Below, one piece after another: positions 8,560 to 17,417 of a stretch of DNA of 34,576 bases. The stretch spans positions 1-34,576 of the forward strand of contig JAQGKB010000315.1 in the NCBI GenBank assembly GCA_028290345.1, given 5' to 3'. Numbering within the stretch: the first letter of the stretch is position 1; each line of letters begins with the position of its first letter. Both the position numbers and the translations under genes were made by a program. A model generated the notes under the pieces. The model was given only the letters and a program-made list of their open reading frames with translations. It was not told where the DNA came from and ran no database searches. This DNA comes from Hyphomicrobiales bacterium. GTDB lineage: Bacteria > Pseudomonadota > Alphaproteobacteria > Rhizobiales > Devosiaceae.

Positions 8560-9468
8560 TCAGGCGCGGGCGCCGAATCGCCGCGCCAATCGACCTCGTG
8601 CCGCCCCCCGGACGGCAAAAAGGCCGCCTTCCTCTGGGTGGTCCGCCAGGTGTGCGTCATTTAGTCCGAACCGCGCCGAGGTGACGTAGAGCACATCGAG
8701 ATCGAGGTCGCCAAAGCAGCAACTGGTCGGCGACGAACACGGCAAGTCGACGATCCTGTCGACGGCGCCGTCGGGAGCGAAGCGAACAAGGCACCCGCCG
8801 CCCGCGACCCGGCAGTTCCACACAAAACCTTCCACATCGAGGCACGAGCCATCAGGAAGGCCACGTGCTAACGGCGCAGCGAAAGATCGGGAATTGTCGA
8901 GCCGGCAACCGCTGGGGTCCAGCTCGTAGGCCAGCAGCGCATTCCTGGAAGTGTCGGCGGTGACAAAGCGCCCGTCATCAAGCCACAGCATGGTGTTGGT
9001 GATACCAAACCGGTCGCTGGTCAACACCGTCAACTTGCCACTCGGCGAAATGCGCAGCAATTGTCCCTTCTCGCCGGCAATTGGCTTGGGCCGCCCGCCA
9101 TCGGTCAGGTTGTTCTGCATGGTGCCGACCCAATAGGAACCGTCAGGGGCCACCTGTCCTTCATTGAGCCGATTGTCGGGCAGATCTGGTTCGATCTCCG
9201 CCAGGGTCTCGAAGCCGGCTTCTGCATCCCACAACACCACGCGCTTCATGAGCCCGAGGATCAGGCGCCCGTCCTGGCAAAGCCCGATCGAGGTCGGCCG
9301 CTCTGGGGGCACGATCACCTGATGCTGGCCAGTCGCGAGTGCCAGGCGATGCACCCGGATACCGCCAATATCAACCCAGTGCAGGGTGCCGGTCCGTTCG
9401 TCCCACACCACCGACTCGCCGACGCTGTCGCGCGCATCGAGGACCAGTTCGACTTCGGCTCCGCTCAT
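8560..9468 (-). CDS. SMP-30/gluconolactonase family lactonase
   Basis: A 302-residue six-bladed beta-propeller of the SMP-30/gluconolaconase/LRE family, which hydrolyses sugar lactones to aldonic acids with a divalent metal. The metal ligands fall almost exactly where they do in the animal protein: Glu18 (VGESVVWD), Asn158 (GITNTM) and Asp206 (GLPDGS). The substrate-contact pair Arg100/Asn102 is also present in NRLNEGQ. No signal peptide, so cytoplasmic. It is the last gene of the nine-gene sugar operon and overlaps the aldose epimerase gene by 4 bp (ATGA). With the SDR and the enolase-type dehydratase it would form the lactone-hydrolysis step of an oxidative sugar pathway. Confidence 0.92.
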   Translation of the reverse strand: MSGAEVELVLDARDSVGESVVWDERTGTLHWVDIGGIRVHRLALATGQHQVIVPPERPTSIGLCQDGRLILGLMKRVVLWDAEAGFETLAEIEPDLPDNRLNEGQVAPDGSYWVGTMQNNLTDGGRPKPIAGEKGQLLRISPSGKLTVLTSDRFGITNTMLWLDDGRFVTADTSRNALLAYELDPSGCRLDNSRSFAAPLARGLPDGSCLDVEGFVWNCRVAGGGCLVRFAPDGAVDRIVDLPCSSPTSCCFGDLDLDVLYVTSARFGLNDAHLADHPEEGGLFAVRGAARGRLARRFGARA

Positions 9469-10358
9469 GGTACGGTCACCCTGAACGTCGCCGTCGCGGC
9501 TACGGTTTGGCCGGGCTCAAGCACAGTCAATCCAGGCTGGCCGGGCAGGTTGAACGCATCTACCGGGTGGCTGACTGGCTCGAAGCAGAAGAAGTCCGCT
9601 GCCGCTCCCGGCGAATAGACAATGAAGTCCGATAGCGGCGGTGCGGCCTCGATGTCGAGGCGCAGGCCCCGCTCCGGCCAGACCGTCGAGGCCTTGCCGT
9701 TCCAGCCAGTAAAGGCATTGTTGATGAAACCCGCAGGCAGAGGGCCGAACGTGGCAAAGTCCCAGTCCGATGGGATGGTAGTCGGCCGGTCCCCCAAGGG
9801 CAGGTGCCGCTCGTCTTCCAGCCACACCGCTTGTGCAGGCGCCAGCAACTGCGTCTCGGGGCTGCGAACCAGCCAGGGGTGAAAACCCACGCCAAAGGGG
9901 AGCGTCGCGTCGCCCCGGTTTTCGACGTCGAGCGACATCGTCAGTCTGCCGCCGCCGACGCCATAGGCCAATTCCGCAGCATAGCGAAACGGCCCGGGAC
10001 CGGTGGACTCTAGCGTCAGCACGGCCATTCTCCGGCTTTGTTCAGTGATCTGCCACGCGCTCGAAAAACCATTGCCGTGGACCGGAAATACTTCACCGGT
10101 AAGATTGGGCTCGAGCGGGTAACGCGTGCCGCCAAAGCTGAAGCCGCCGCCCGAAACCCGGTTCGACCATGGCACCAGCACGATCGAAGCCAGATCAAAC
10201 GGACGGCGTGCCCCGCCCTCCGGCTCCGGGCGGAATAGCGGTTCGCGCATGCCTCGTGCGATATAGTCGAAACGGCGCAGACCTGCCCCCATGGCCGGCG
10301 TGATGACGGCCTCTACCACTCCGTCGGAAATAGCAAAACTATCCTGTGCGGTAGCCAT
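9465..10358 (-). CDS. Aldose 1-epimerase (mutarotase, GalM-like)
   Basis: A 297-residue galactose-mutarotase-fold protein that interconverts alpha and beta anomers of an aldose. Visible active-site elements are the Asn-Arg pair in PWSNRV (66-67), His94 in FPVHGNGF, His160 in GVGFHPWLV and the likely catalytic base Glu260 in CFEPVSHPVDAF. The frame is open far upstream, but the ATG at 10358 overlaps the SDR stop by one base (TGATG) and gives a normal mutarotase N-terminus, so that start is used. Its place next to an SDR dehydrogenase and a lactonase suggests it supplies the right anomer to the dehydrogenase. Confidence 0.9.
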   Translation of the reverse strand: MATAQDSFAISDGVVEAVITPAMGAGLRRFDYIARGMREPLFRPEPEGGARRPFDLASIVLVPWSNRVSGGGFSFGGTRYPLEPNLTGEVFPVHGNGFSSAWQITEQSRRMAVLTLESTGPGPFRYAAELAYGVGGGRLTMSLDVENRGDATLPFGVGFHPWLVRSPETQLLAPAQAVWLEDERHLPLGDRPTTIPSDWDFATFGPLPAGFINNAFTGWNGKASTVWPERGLRLDIEAAPPLSDFIVYSPGAAADFFCFEPVSHPVDAFNLPGQPGLTVLEPGQTVAATATFRVTVP

Positions 10359-11113
10359 CAGAAGCCGCCGTCCACCGGCAGATTGTGGCCCGTGATCATG
10401 TCCGATGCGGGCGACACCAGAAACAGCACCGCCTCGGCGATCGCCGTTGGCGCGATGCGCTGCTTGAGGCACTGATTTTCCAACACCCAATCGTTGTACT
10501 GCTGCAGCCGGTCGCCGAAAATCCGTTCCTCGGCTTCGGAGACTACCGCTCCGGGAGCGACGGCGTTGACCCGGATGCCGAACGGCCCCAATTCGCGCGC
10601 CAGCGATTTCGTCAGTCCCAGCAGTGCGCTTTTCGAGACGACATAGGGTACATAGCCGTTCCAGCGGCCGTTCTGCGTCACCGAGCAAAGATTGACGATC
10701 TTGCCATAGTGCTTGGCCTTCATCCCCGGCGCCAATGCCTGGGCGAGTACGAAGCCAGCCGATGAATTGATCCGGATCTGGTCTTCGTATTCGGCGATCG
10801 AGAATTCCTCGAACGGCCGGTTGACGATGTGGGCGGCGTTGTTGATGAGAATGTCGAAGCCGCCATGGCTGTCCGTGAGCTTGCGCGCCGCTGCTGTCGT
10901 GCCCTCGAGATCGTTCAGGTCCTGCCCGACGAACTCCACCTTGCGGCCCGAGGCATCGGCAAGGCGCTTTGCAAGACCAGGGCCGTCTGGATGGTCGGGC
11001 CGGTCGAGCAGCAGCAGGTTGGCGCCCTCCTCCGCCAGACGCTGCGCCTGCGCGCGTCCCAAGGTGCCGAGCGCTCCTGTGAGCAGAACCGTCTTTCCGT
11101 TGAGTATGCCCAT
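10358..11113 (-). CDS. SDR family oxidoreductase, probable sugar dehydrogenase
   Basis: A 251-residue classical short-chain dehydrogenase. The cofactor motif is TGALGTLG (12-19), a mild variant of TGxxxGxG, with Asp37 at the end of beta-2 favouring NAD. NNAA is at 91-94 and the catalytic residues are Ser144, Tyr157 and Lys161 (YVVSK). The C-terminus ends GHNLPVDGGF as in most of the family. The frame is open to 11437, inside the dehydratase gene, but the ATG at 11113 (MGILNGKTVLLTG), 8 bp after the dehydratase stop, is the sensible start. In this operon it is the best candidate for oxidising the free aldose to its lactone. Oxidation of a keto-deoxy acid is an alternative. Confidence 0.9.
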   Translation of the reverse strand: MGILNGKTVLLTGALGTLGRAQAQRLAEEGANLLLLDRPDHPDGPGLAKRLADASGRKVEFVGQDLNDLEGTTAAARKLTDSHGGFDILINNAAHIVNRPFEEFSIAEYEDQIRINSSAGFVLAQALAPGMKAKHYGKIVNLCSVTQNGRWNGYVPYVVSKSALLGLTKSLARELGPFGIRVNAVAPGAVVSEAEERIFGDRLQQYNDWVLENQCLKQRIAPTAIAEAVLFLVSPASDMITGHNLPVDGGF

Positions 11114-11121
11114 GGCGATCC

Positions 11122-12321
11122 CTACTGCGTGTCCGTGGTCCGGCGGGTAATGGTGAAGCGGTCGTCCAGGTCGGGCGCAAGTTCGAGGCCGAGCCCCGGG
11201 GTTTTCGGCACCGAAATCATGCCGTTCTCGACGGTCGGCAGTTCGGTGACGAGGTCGCGATACCAGGTGCGGTAATAGGCCCGTACGCTCTCCTGGAACA
11301 CCGCATTGGGCGCGTTGAGCGACAGGTGCGTCGATGCCATCAGGACCACCGGGCCGGTGCAATCGTGCGGGGCCACGGGCAAGTGCCATGCTTCGGCCAT
11401 GCCGGCGATTTTCTTCGCCTCCGACAGCCCGCCGCACCAGGCGATGTCAAGCATCACCACACCCGCCGCGCCGGTCTCCAACATGTCGCGGACCGCATAG
11501 CGGCTGCCCAGCGTCTCGGAGGCGCAGATCGGCGCAGTCGAGGCCTCGGCGTAGCGTTTGAGGCTGCCCAGGCTATCCATCTTGATCGGGTCTTCGTGCC
11601 AGTAGGTGTTGAATGGGGCGAGCGCCCGCGCGATTTGCATCGCCGGCAGGAGCTGCCACATCGAGTGGAACTCGACCATGATGTCCATGCGGTCACCGAC
11701 CCGGGCGCGGATTTTTTCGAACGGTTTCAGCGCCGCCGCGAGGTCCTCGCCCGAGATATAGGTGCCCTCCGATTTTTCGGCGGCGGCATCGAAGGGCCAG
11801 ATTTTCATGGCACTGATGCCCTCTTCGAGCAGTTCTTCCGCAAGATCGTCGGCGTGGTTCAAGAACCCGTTGAGGTCGTCATAGCCGCTGTTGCGGGCGC
11901 CAATGCCGTAATTGGCGACCTTCTGCCCGGCACTGGTTCGCATGTACTGGCTGCCGGCGCAGGTGTTGTAGGTGCGGATCCTGTCGCGGGCAAAGCCGCC
12001 CAGCAATTGCGCCACCGGCTGCCCGGTGACCTTGCCGAAAATGTCCCACAGCGCGATATCAACGGCTGAATTGCCCCGCACTTCAGCGCCGGTCGAACGG
12101 AACCCGAGATAGCCGGTGAGGTCCTTGGCGATCTTTTCGATGGCCAGCGGATCGCGCCCGAGGAGCCGCGGCGCCACTACTTCGTGCAGGTAGGCCTCCA
12201 CTGTCTTGGGCATGAAGAAGGTCTCACCGAGCCCGGTGATGCCTTCGTCCGTATGCACCTGAACCCACAGGATGTTGGAAAACTCCTCGATCCTGACGGT
12301 TTCGATCCCGGTGATCTTCAT
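11122..12321 (-). CDS. Enolase-superfamily sugar-acid dehydratase (mandelate racemase/muconate lactonizing enzyme group)
   Basis: A 399-residue enolase-superfamily protein with an N-terminal capping domain (about 1-125) and a TIM barrel. Active-site landmarks are Lys173 (AMKIWPFD), metal ligands Glu217, Glu243 (WHEDPIK) and Glu269 (ASETLG), Asp292 on the next strand, and His319 in VAPHDCTGP. Glu217 is followed two residues later by His219, the ligand-x-His pattern of galactonate/gluconate-type acid-sugar dehydratases, here with Glu replacing the usual Asp. It probably converts an aldonic acid to a 2-keto-3-deoxy acid; the specific sugar cannot be read from sequence. It lies 12 bp after the GntR regulator gene and 8 bp before the SDR. 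Confidence 0.9.
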   Translation of the reverse strand: MKITGIETVRIEEFSNILWVQVHTDEGITGLGETFFMPKTVEAYLHEVVAPRLLGRDPLAIEKIAKDLTGYLGFRSTGAEVRGNSAVDIALWDIFGKVTGQPVAQLLGGFARDRIRTYNTCAGSQYMRTSAGQKVANYGIGARNSGYDDLNGFLNHADDLAEELLEEGISAMKIWPFDAAAEKSEGTYISGEDLAAALKPFEKIRARVGDRMDIMVEFHSMWQLLPAMQIARALAPFNTYWHEDPIKMDSLGSLKRYAEASTAPICASETLGSRYAVRDMLETGAAGVVMLDIAWCGGLSEAKKIAGMAEAWHLPVAPHDCTGPVVLMASTHLSLNAPNAVFQESVRAYYRTWYRDLVTELPTVENGMISVPKTPGLGLELAPDLDDRFTITRRTTDTQ

Positions 12322-12333
12322 GGGCAGCCCTAC

Positions 12334-13077
12334 CTAGTTGATGCCTGCGTTCAGCAGGGCTTTGACGCTGTCGTCGAAATGGTCGGCCATGGCCTTGGCT
12401 GCGGCCCCCGGATCGCCCGCTGCAATCGCATCGGCGATAATCTTGTGGCCTTCGACGGTGCGCATGCGGTCGGCCTCGGTGCGGCGGCTGGTCCAGCTCA
12501 CCCGCCAGGTCTGGCGCGTCACTGCCTCGAACGAACGCACGATGAGGTCGAACATCGGGTTTCGCGAGGCGCGGCCAATGGCGATGTGAAAGGCGATGTC
12601 GTGCTCCATCACCCGCTCCGGCTGCGCATAATCGGCGTACATCTCGGCCACCAACTCCAGGATATGCTCAGCCTCGGCCGCGGTTCGTCGCACCGCCGCC
12701 AGCTCGACCGTGCGCATCTCGATCGTCCGCCGCACGTCGTAAATCTGTTGGATCGAGACGTGCTCGGTGAGCACCGCATGGTCGACTATGAGGCCCAGCA
12801 CGTCGCCATCCGGAACCCGCACCCGAGGCCGCCTGCCATTGCCGACATCGATGAGCGACAGCGCGACTAGTGATCGCAGCGCCTCGCGGATGACCGTGCG
12901 CGATACGCCGAACCTGCCGGCGAGCGCCATCTCGCTCGGCAGCGGCTGGCCAGCCTTGAGGTTCTCCGACCGCATCAAGGCGAGCATCTTGTTCATGGTC
13001 AGGGCGACCAGCGGCTGTTCGCCGTCGGCGCCTACCTCGATCCCCGAGGGAGCCAGCACTGCGTTCTCATCTGTCAT
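12334..13077 (-). CDS. GntR-family regulator, FadR subfamily with FCD domain
   Basis: A 247-residue transcription factor. The winged helix-turn-helix lies at about residues 25-90 (LPSEMALAGRFGVSRTVIRE is the recognition region). The all-helical FCD effector domain follows, with the metal/ligand residues expected for the family (YDVRRTIE, MEHDIAFH, EGHKII, ADHF). FCD regulators usually sense sugar acids or other carboxylates and are commonly autoregulated. It is embedded in the middle of the sugar operon, 12 bp from each neighbour, so its product likely controls the operon in response to the sugar acid formed. A matching operator candidate lies at 17363-17373. Confidence 0.93.
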   Translation of the reverse strand: MTDENAVLAPSGIEVGADGEQPLVALTMNKMLALMRSENLKAGQPLPSEMALAGRFGVSRTVIREALRSLVALSLIDVGNGRRPRVRVPDGDVLGLIVDHAVLTEHVSIQQIYDVRRTIEMRTVELAAVRRTAAEAEHILELVAEMYADYAQPERVMEHDIAFHIAIGRASRNPMFDLIVRSFEAVTRQTWRVSWTSRRTEADRMRTVEGHKIIADAIAAGDPGAAAKAMADHFDDSVKALLNAGIN

Positions 13078-13089
13078 GCGTATCCCGGC

Positions 13090-14283
13090 CTATCCGACGG
13101 TCCCGAGTTTCATTTCCTGCAGGCACAGCGAATATTGGCTGCCCGGAGGATTGGGCGCCCATTCGGTGCCGAGATAGTGATTGGTGAAATTGGCTGAATA
13201 GCAAAGCCACACCGTGCGTCCATCCCCCGAAATGAATTTCGAGGGAATGTTGAGGAAATAAGCCTGCTGTCCGAAGCGCTCCATAAAGCTCACCAGTTTC
13301 CACGGTCCGGTGATCGCGTCGGACTCAAGAATATAGGAGTTGTAGCTGCTGATCGTGTTGCCGCCATCGGTGATGCAGTAGAGGTATTTCTTCAGCGGCG
13401 CATTGTAGGTGATGGTGGCGTGCCCGATCCGCCCCTGCCAGTCGAGCAGCGGCTTGATCGCCGAAAAGTCGTTGGTCCAGATTGGTTTGCCGGCGGCATC
13501 GTGGCCGCCGAAAAATTCGTAGGCGCCCGGATCGTTCATCGTCTCGGGCGACGGGGTCACCCGGCAGAGATAGGATTGATCGCCGCAGATCCAGGCGAGT
13601 TCGGCATCCGGCCGCACCGCGCCGTGCCCGACGAGGTAGGCTTTGCCATCCGGCGAATGCTGCATGTTCTTGCCGAAATCGACCACATGCGGCGTGCCGA
13701 TCTTGATCTTGCCGCCATTCTTGCCGGTTTCGCCGAAGAGCGGGTTAACCGGTGTGTGCGGAGTCTCCTCCCAAGTCTTGCCGAAATCGCGCGAGATGCG
13801 GAAACCGACGAACGGCCCAAGGATATCCCAGTTGAGCGGGCGCCCGTCTTCAGCGGTCCGCCCAGACTCATCGAGGCAATAGGTGCCGTAATACCAGATG
13901 CCATTGTGCATCAGGCTACCGCAGGGATAGCGCCCGCCATATGGCGCCGGACTGGCGTATTCGATGCCGAGGTTTTCGACCGTTAGCGCGAGCGGATCGT
14001 TGCCGATGATCCGCGCTTGCCCGGTGCCGGCGTTGCCGTCGCGACCGGCATTGGCCTCATCGCTGGCCTTGGAGGAGCAATCGAAGGGCCGCTTCATTTC
14101 CTCCCCGAAGCTGCCGTCCGTCCATGGCGTATAGAGCACGTCGTCGCTGCCCCAGGAGGGGTACCAGGTATCGGCGTTGGTGTAGTGCGCGTTTCGTCCG
14201 GTGAAGGTGATGCCGCGCAGGGTTGGCGACTGTGGAAACGGGCAATCGGTGGGAGGGGTGGATGGCCAAGTTGTGTCTGACAT
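13090..14283 (-). CDS. Uncharacterised beta-propeller-like protein in sugar operon
   Basis: A 397-residue protein rich in Trp, Tyr, Gly and Asp, with repeated strand-turn units such as WYPSWGSDDVLYTPW near the N-terminus, DFGKTWEE (an Asp-box/BNR-like turn), DAITGPW and GDGRTVWLCY. These are typical of five- or six-bladed propellers of the GH43/32/sialidase type and of DUF4185-like proteins. No signal peptide or membrane segment is visible, so it is probably cytoplasmic. An open extension to 14559 lies inside the permease gene; the ATG at 14283 (MSDTTW) is preferred. It sits 32 bp after the permease and 12 bp before the GntR gene. It could be an intracellular glycosidase or lyase freeing the imported sugar. 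I cannot assign catalytic residues. Confidence 0.78.
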   Translation of the reverse strand: MSDTTWPSTPPTDCPFPQSPTLRGITFTGRNAHYTNADTWYPSWGSDDVLYTPWTDGSFGEEMKRPFDCSSKASDEANAGRDGNAGTGQARIIGNDPLALTVENLGIEYASPAPYGGRYPCGSLMHNGIWYYGTYCLDESGRTAEDGRPLNWDILGPFVGFRISRDFGKTWEETPHTPVNPLFGETGKNGGKIKIGTPHVVDFGKNMQHSPDGKAYLVGHGAVRPDAELAWICGDQSYLCRVTPSPETMNDPGAYEFFGGHDAAGKPIWTNDFSAIKPLLDWQGRIGHATITYNAPLKKYLYCITDGGNTISSYNSYILESDAITGPWKLVSFMERFGQQAYFLNIPSKFISGDGRTVWLCYSANFTNHYLGTEWAPNPPGSQYSLCLQEMKLGTVG

Positions 14284-14315
14284 GTTCGATCTCGTTTGTG
14301 GAAAGGCCGGGTGAG

Positions 14316-15316
14316 TCAGCGGTACCGGATCTGGTTCCATCGATGCCCGAGCAGGGACAGGATGATGATCAGCCCGTTGAAGAACTGCACGTAGAACCCG
14401 GAAAGGCCGCCGGCGACGATGCCGGTCTGGATGAAGGAGACGATCACCGCGCCGATGGCGCCGCCGGCAACCGTACCGACGCCGCCCCAGGTCGGGGTGC
14501 CTCCCACGAACACCGCTGCCAGCGTCGGCAGCAGGTAGGCGTCGCCCGCCGATGGCCACCAGGTGAAGTTGATCATGGTGGAGAAGACGCCCGCCAGGGC
14601 CGAACCGAGCCCCATGAACACGAAGGTCGCGACCCGGATGCGCTTGGTATCGATGCCCATCTGCGCCGCGCTATCCGGGTTGTCGCCGACAGCACGCACG
14701 CGCACGCCGAAGCGGTGGCGATTATAGAGGAAGATCGCGACGAGCACGAAGATCACCGCCCACACCACCTGGATCGGAAAGCCGCCGACGGAACTCGAGA
14801 AGAGATTGTAGGCCAACGTATCGCCGAGGCTCGAAAGCGAGATCGATTTTCCCTCCGTGGGGATCATGATCAGCCCGCGCAGCAGGAAATTCATGCCGAG
14901 CGTCGCCACCAGCGACGATAGCCCCGCATAGACGACGACGATGCCCACCCCCAATCCGAGCGCCATGCCGACGATGACGGCGGCGATCATTCCGAGGAAC
15001 GGATCAAACCCCGCCTGCACCACCAGCGCGAAGATCCACGCCGAAAACCCCATCGTCGCCGGAAAGGACAGGTCGATCTCGCCGACCGTAACGATGAAGA
15101 CCAGCGGCACCACCAGGAACAGCGCGACCGGCAGGGTCTGCAGCACGGAATTGTAGATCGGCCATTGCGAGAAGATCCTTGGCGCGAAGGCAAAAAAGAT
15201 CACCATCATCACCACGAACACGGCCAGCGTTCCGAGCGAGGCGCGATTGCCGCCCACGAACTGGCGCAGGCCGTTGGGCTGCTCGGCGGGTAGCTTCTGT
15301 TCGACGATGCTGGCCA

Positions 15317-15317
<1 letters not shown>
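14316..15317 (-). CDS. Sugar ABC transporter permease (RbsC/FrcC-like)
   Basis: A membrane permease of about 333 residues of the BPD_transp_2 family with roughly eight to ten hydrophobic segments. The cytoplasmic motif near the C-terminal third (VRAVGDNPDSAAQMGIDTKRIR) is diagnostic of ribose/xylose/fructose-type permeases. There are tandem ATGs at 15320 and 15317; GGGAG is 4 nt from the first and 7 nt from the second, so 15317 is slightly preferred. The ATG pair overlaps the stop of the ATPase gene (TGA at 15319-15317), indicating coupling. It is the only permease in this importer, so it presumably forms a homodimer. Confidence 0.92.
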
Positions 15318-16111
<794 letters not shown>

Positions 16112-16141
16112 GAACCTGTCTCCTGTTGCTGATGAACCAAT

Positions 16142-16169
16142 GCGAGGCGGTCGCTGGCGCCCGCCTCGC
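16142..16169 (-). terminator. Intercistronic hairpin between binding protein and ATPase genes
   Basis: Perfect 9-bp inverted repeat GCGAGGCGG (16142-16150) / CCGCCTCGC (16161-16169) with a 10-nt loop, placed 18 bp after the binding-protein stop (16187) and before the ATPase ribosome-binding site. It lacks a T-run. It has the same stem and loop size as the hairpin at 6096-6123 in the other minus-strand importer operon. Likely a 3'-end stabiliser or partial terminator favouring binding-protein mRNA. Confidence 0.65.
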
Positions 16170-16186
16170 TGTTCAGCAGGATGCGG

Positions 16187-17212
16187 CTAGCGCAGTCCCT
16201 CGGTGGCGAGATCGGCCACGGTCTTGTAGTTGTCCGGGGTAACGAACCCCGCACCGGTATCGACGTTCATCGCGCCGAGCCCATAGACGACCTGCTGGCA
16301 CAAGCTGAGGATCGGCATGTAGCCCTGCAGGAACGGCTGCTGGTCAGAGGTCAACTGCACCCAGTTGTCCTTGAACGCCGAGACGATCTGCGGGCTGGTA
16401 TCGAACCCGATATTGGCGATCTCGCCCGCCTTCTTGCCGACAGTCTTCATGTAAACGGCGGCATTGCCGAGCATCTGGCCTCCGGGATACCCGATCAGCT
16501 TGGTTTCGGGATTGGCGAGCAGCCCGGCGCTGATCACCGGGATGGCAAGGTTCGGGTCACCCGCCATATCAGGCGTGCCATTGAGCTTGACCACCTTGAC
16601 CCCGGCGGCCTCGAGCCCTTTGACGGTCGAGAGTTCGCGCACGACACGGGTTTCCTGCGACCAATCGGCAATCACGATCGCCGTATCGCCCTTTTTGAGC
16701 CCGAACTGGCGGACTGCCTGCTCGGCCAAGGCCCTACCCTGCGGCTCGAGATTGGCGCCGACATAGCCGCCGCCGAACTTGGCCCGCACTTCGGGCACGT
16801 CGACGTTCTGGTACATCATCTTGATGCCGGCCTTGGCGGCAAGTTCCGCCAGCGGCATGATCGCGGAGGGGCCTGGATGGCCCATCATGGCGATGCCGTT
16901 CGGAGCCGACGCGATGGCTTCGCGCAATTGCTGCACCATCTTTTCAACCTGCCAGCCCGAAAACACGTATTCGACCTGCGCACCGGTATCGGCCGCAGCT
17001 TGCTTCGCGCCATTGTAGACGATGGAACCGAAGGCATCGCCCTCGGCGCCGCCGACGAAGAAGCGGATCTTCACGTCCTTGCACCACTTGTCGCGCAGGG
17101 CGTCGGCCTGCGCGGGCGTCGCGCTGGTCAAGGCCAGCAGAGTGGCTGCGGAAACTGCACCCAATACGAGTCCGCCCAACCGGCGGGCGTGGGCGCGCGT
17201 TGTAGATTTCAT
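16187..17212 (-). CDS. Sugar ABC transporter substrate-binding protein (Peripla_BP_4, RbsB-like)
   Basis: A 341-residue periplasmic binding protein of the ribose/galactose type. The signal peptide shows Arg10/Arg11, a hydrophobic core (13-28) and cleavage near TPAQA (after about residue 36). The two-lobed sugar-binding fold is indicated by IRFFVGGAEGDAFGS at the start, MMGHPGPSAIMP, a mid-region Asn/Asp-rich segment and a closing GAMNVDTGAGFVTPDNY. The ATG at 17212 is preceded by GGGAGGA about 5 nt away, deciding the start over an upstream in-frame codon at 17302. It is the first gene of the nine-gene operon; a GntR-type operator candidate lies about 150 bp upstream. Ligand is probably a monosaccharide. 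Confidence 0.93.
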   Translation of the reverse strand: MKSTTRAHARRLGGLVLGAVSAATLLALTSATPAQADALRDKWCKDVKIRFFVGGAEGDAFGSIVYNGAKQAAADTGAQVEYVFSGWQVEKMVQQLREAIASAPNGIAMMGHPGPSAIMPLAELAAKAGIKMMYQNVDVPEVRAKFGGGYVGANLEPQGRALAEQAVRQFGLKKGDTAIVIADWSQETRVVRELSTVKGLEAAGVKVVKLNGTPDMAGDPNLAIPVISAGLLANPETKLIGYPGGQMLGNAAVYMKTVGKKAGEIANIGFDTSPQIVSAFKDNWVQLTSDQQPFLQGYMPILSLCQQVVYGLGAMNVDTGAGFVTPDNYKTVADLATEGLR

Positions 17213-17362
17213 AGAATCCTCCCTGGATATCGATGCTACCGGCCAAATGGCGCGGCAGTAGCTCGGTGCGATCCGGTGCGCCTCCACGCTTACGGTTCGC
17301 ACGTATTCTCCCGTGTCTTCTACATCAGCAAGTGTCTAGCCTGTCGGCAATATGGACACATG

Positions 17363-17373
17363 CTGTCATACAG
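17363..17373. promoter_or_regulatory. Candidate GntR/FCD operator
   Basis: CTGTCATACAG is an 11-bp inverted repeat (CTGT-CAT-ACAG) matching the GT-N3-AC core of FadR-subfamily operators. It lies in the 205-bp gap upstream of the sugar-binding-protein gene, whose operon encodes an FCD-type GntR regulator. No convincing promoter hexamers could be fixed around it. Confidence 0.5.
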
Positions 17374-17417
17374 GTTTGTGGTTTGGCAAGCCTCCTTTGC
17401 TTTATTTTGGCGCGCGG

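Noticed and set aside
9465..11180. Aldose epimerase fused to an upstream 270-residue extension
   Set aside because: The extension is the SDR gene read in another frame; the ATG at 10358 overlapping the SDR stop gives a normal-length mutarotase.
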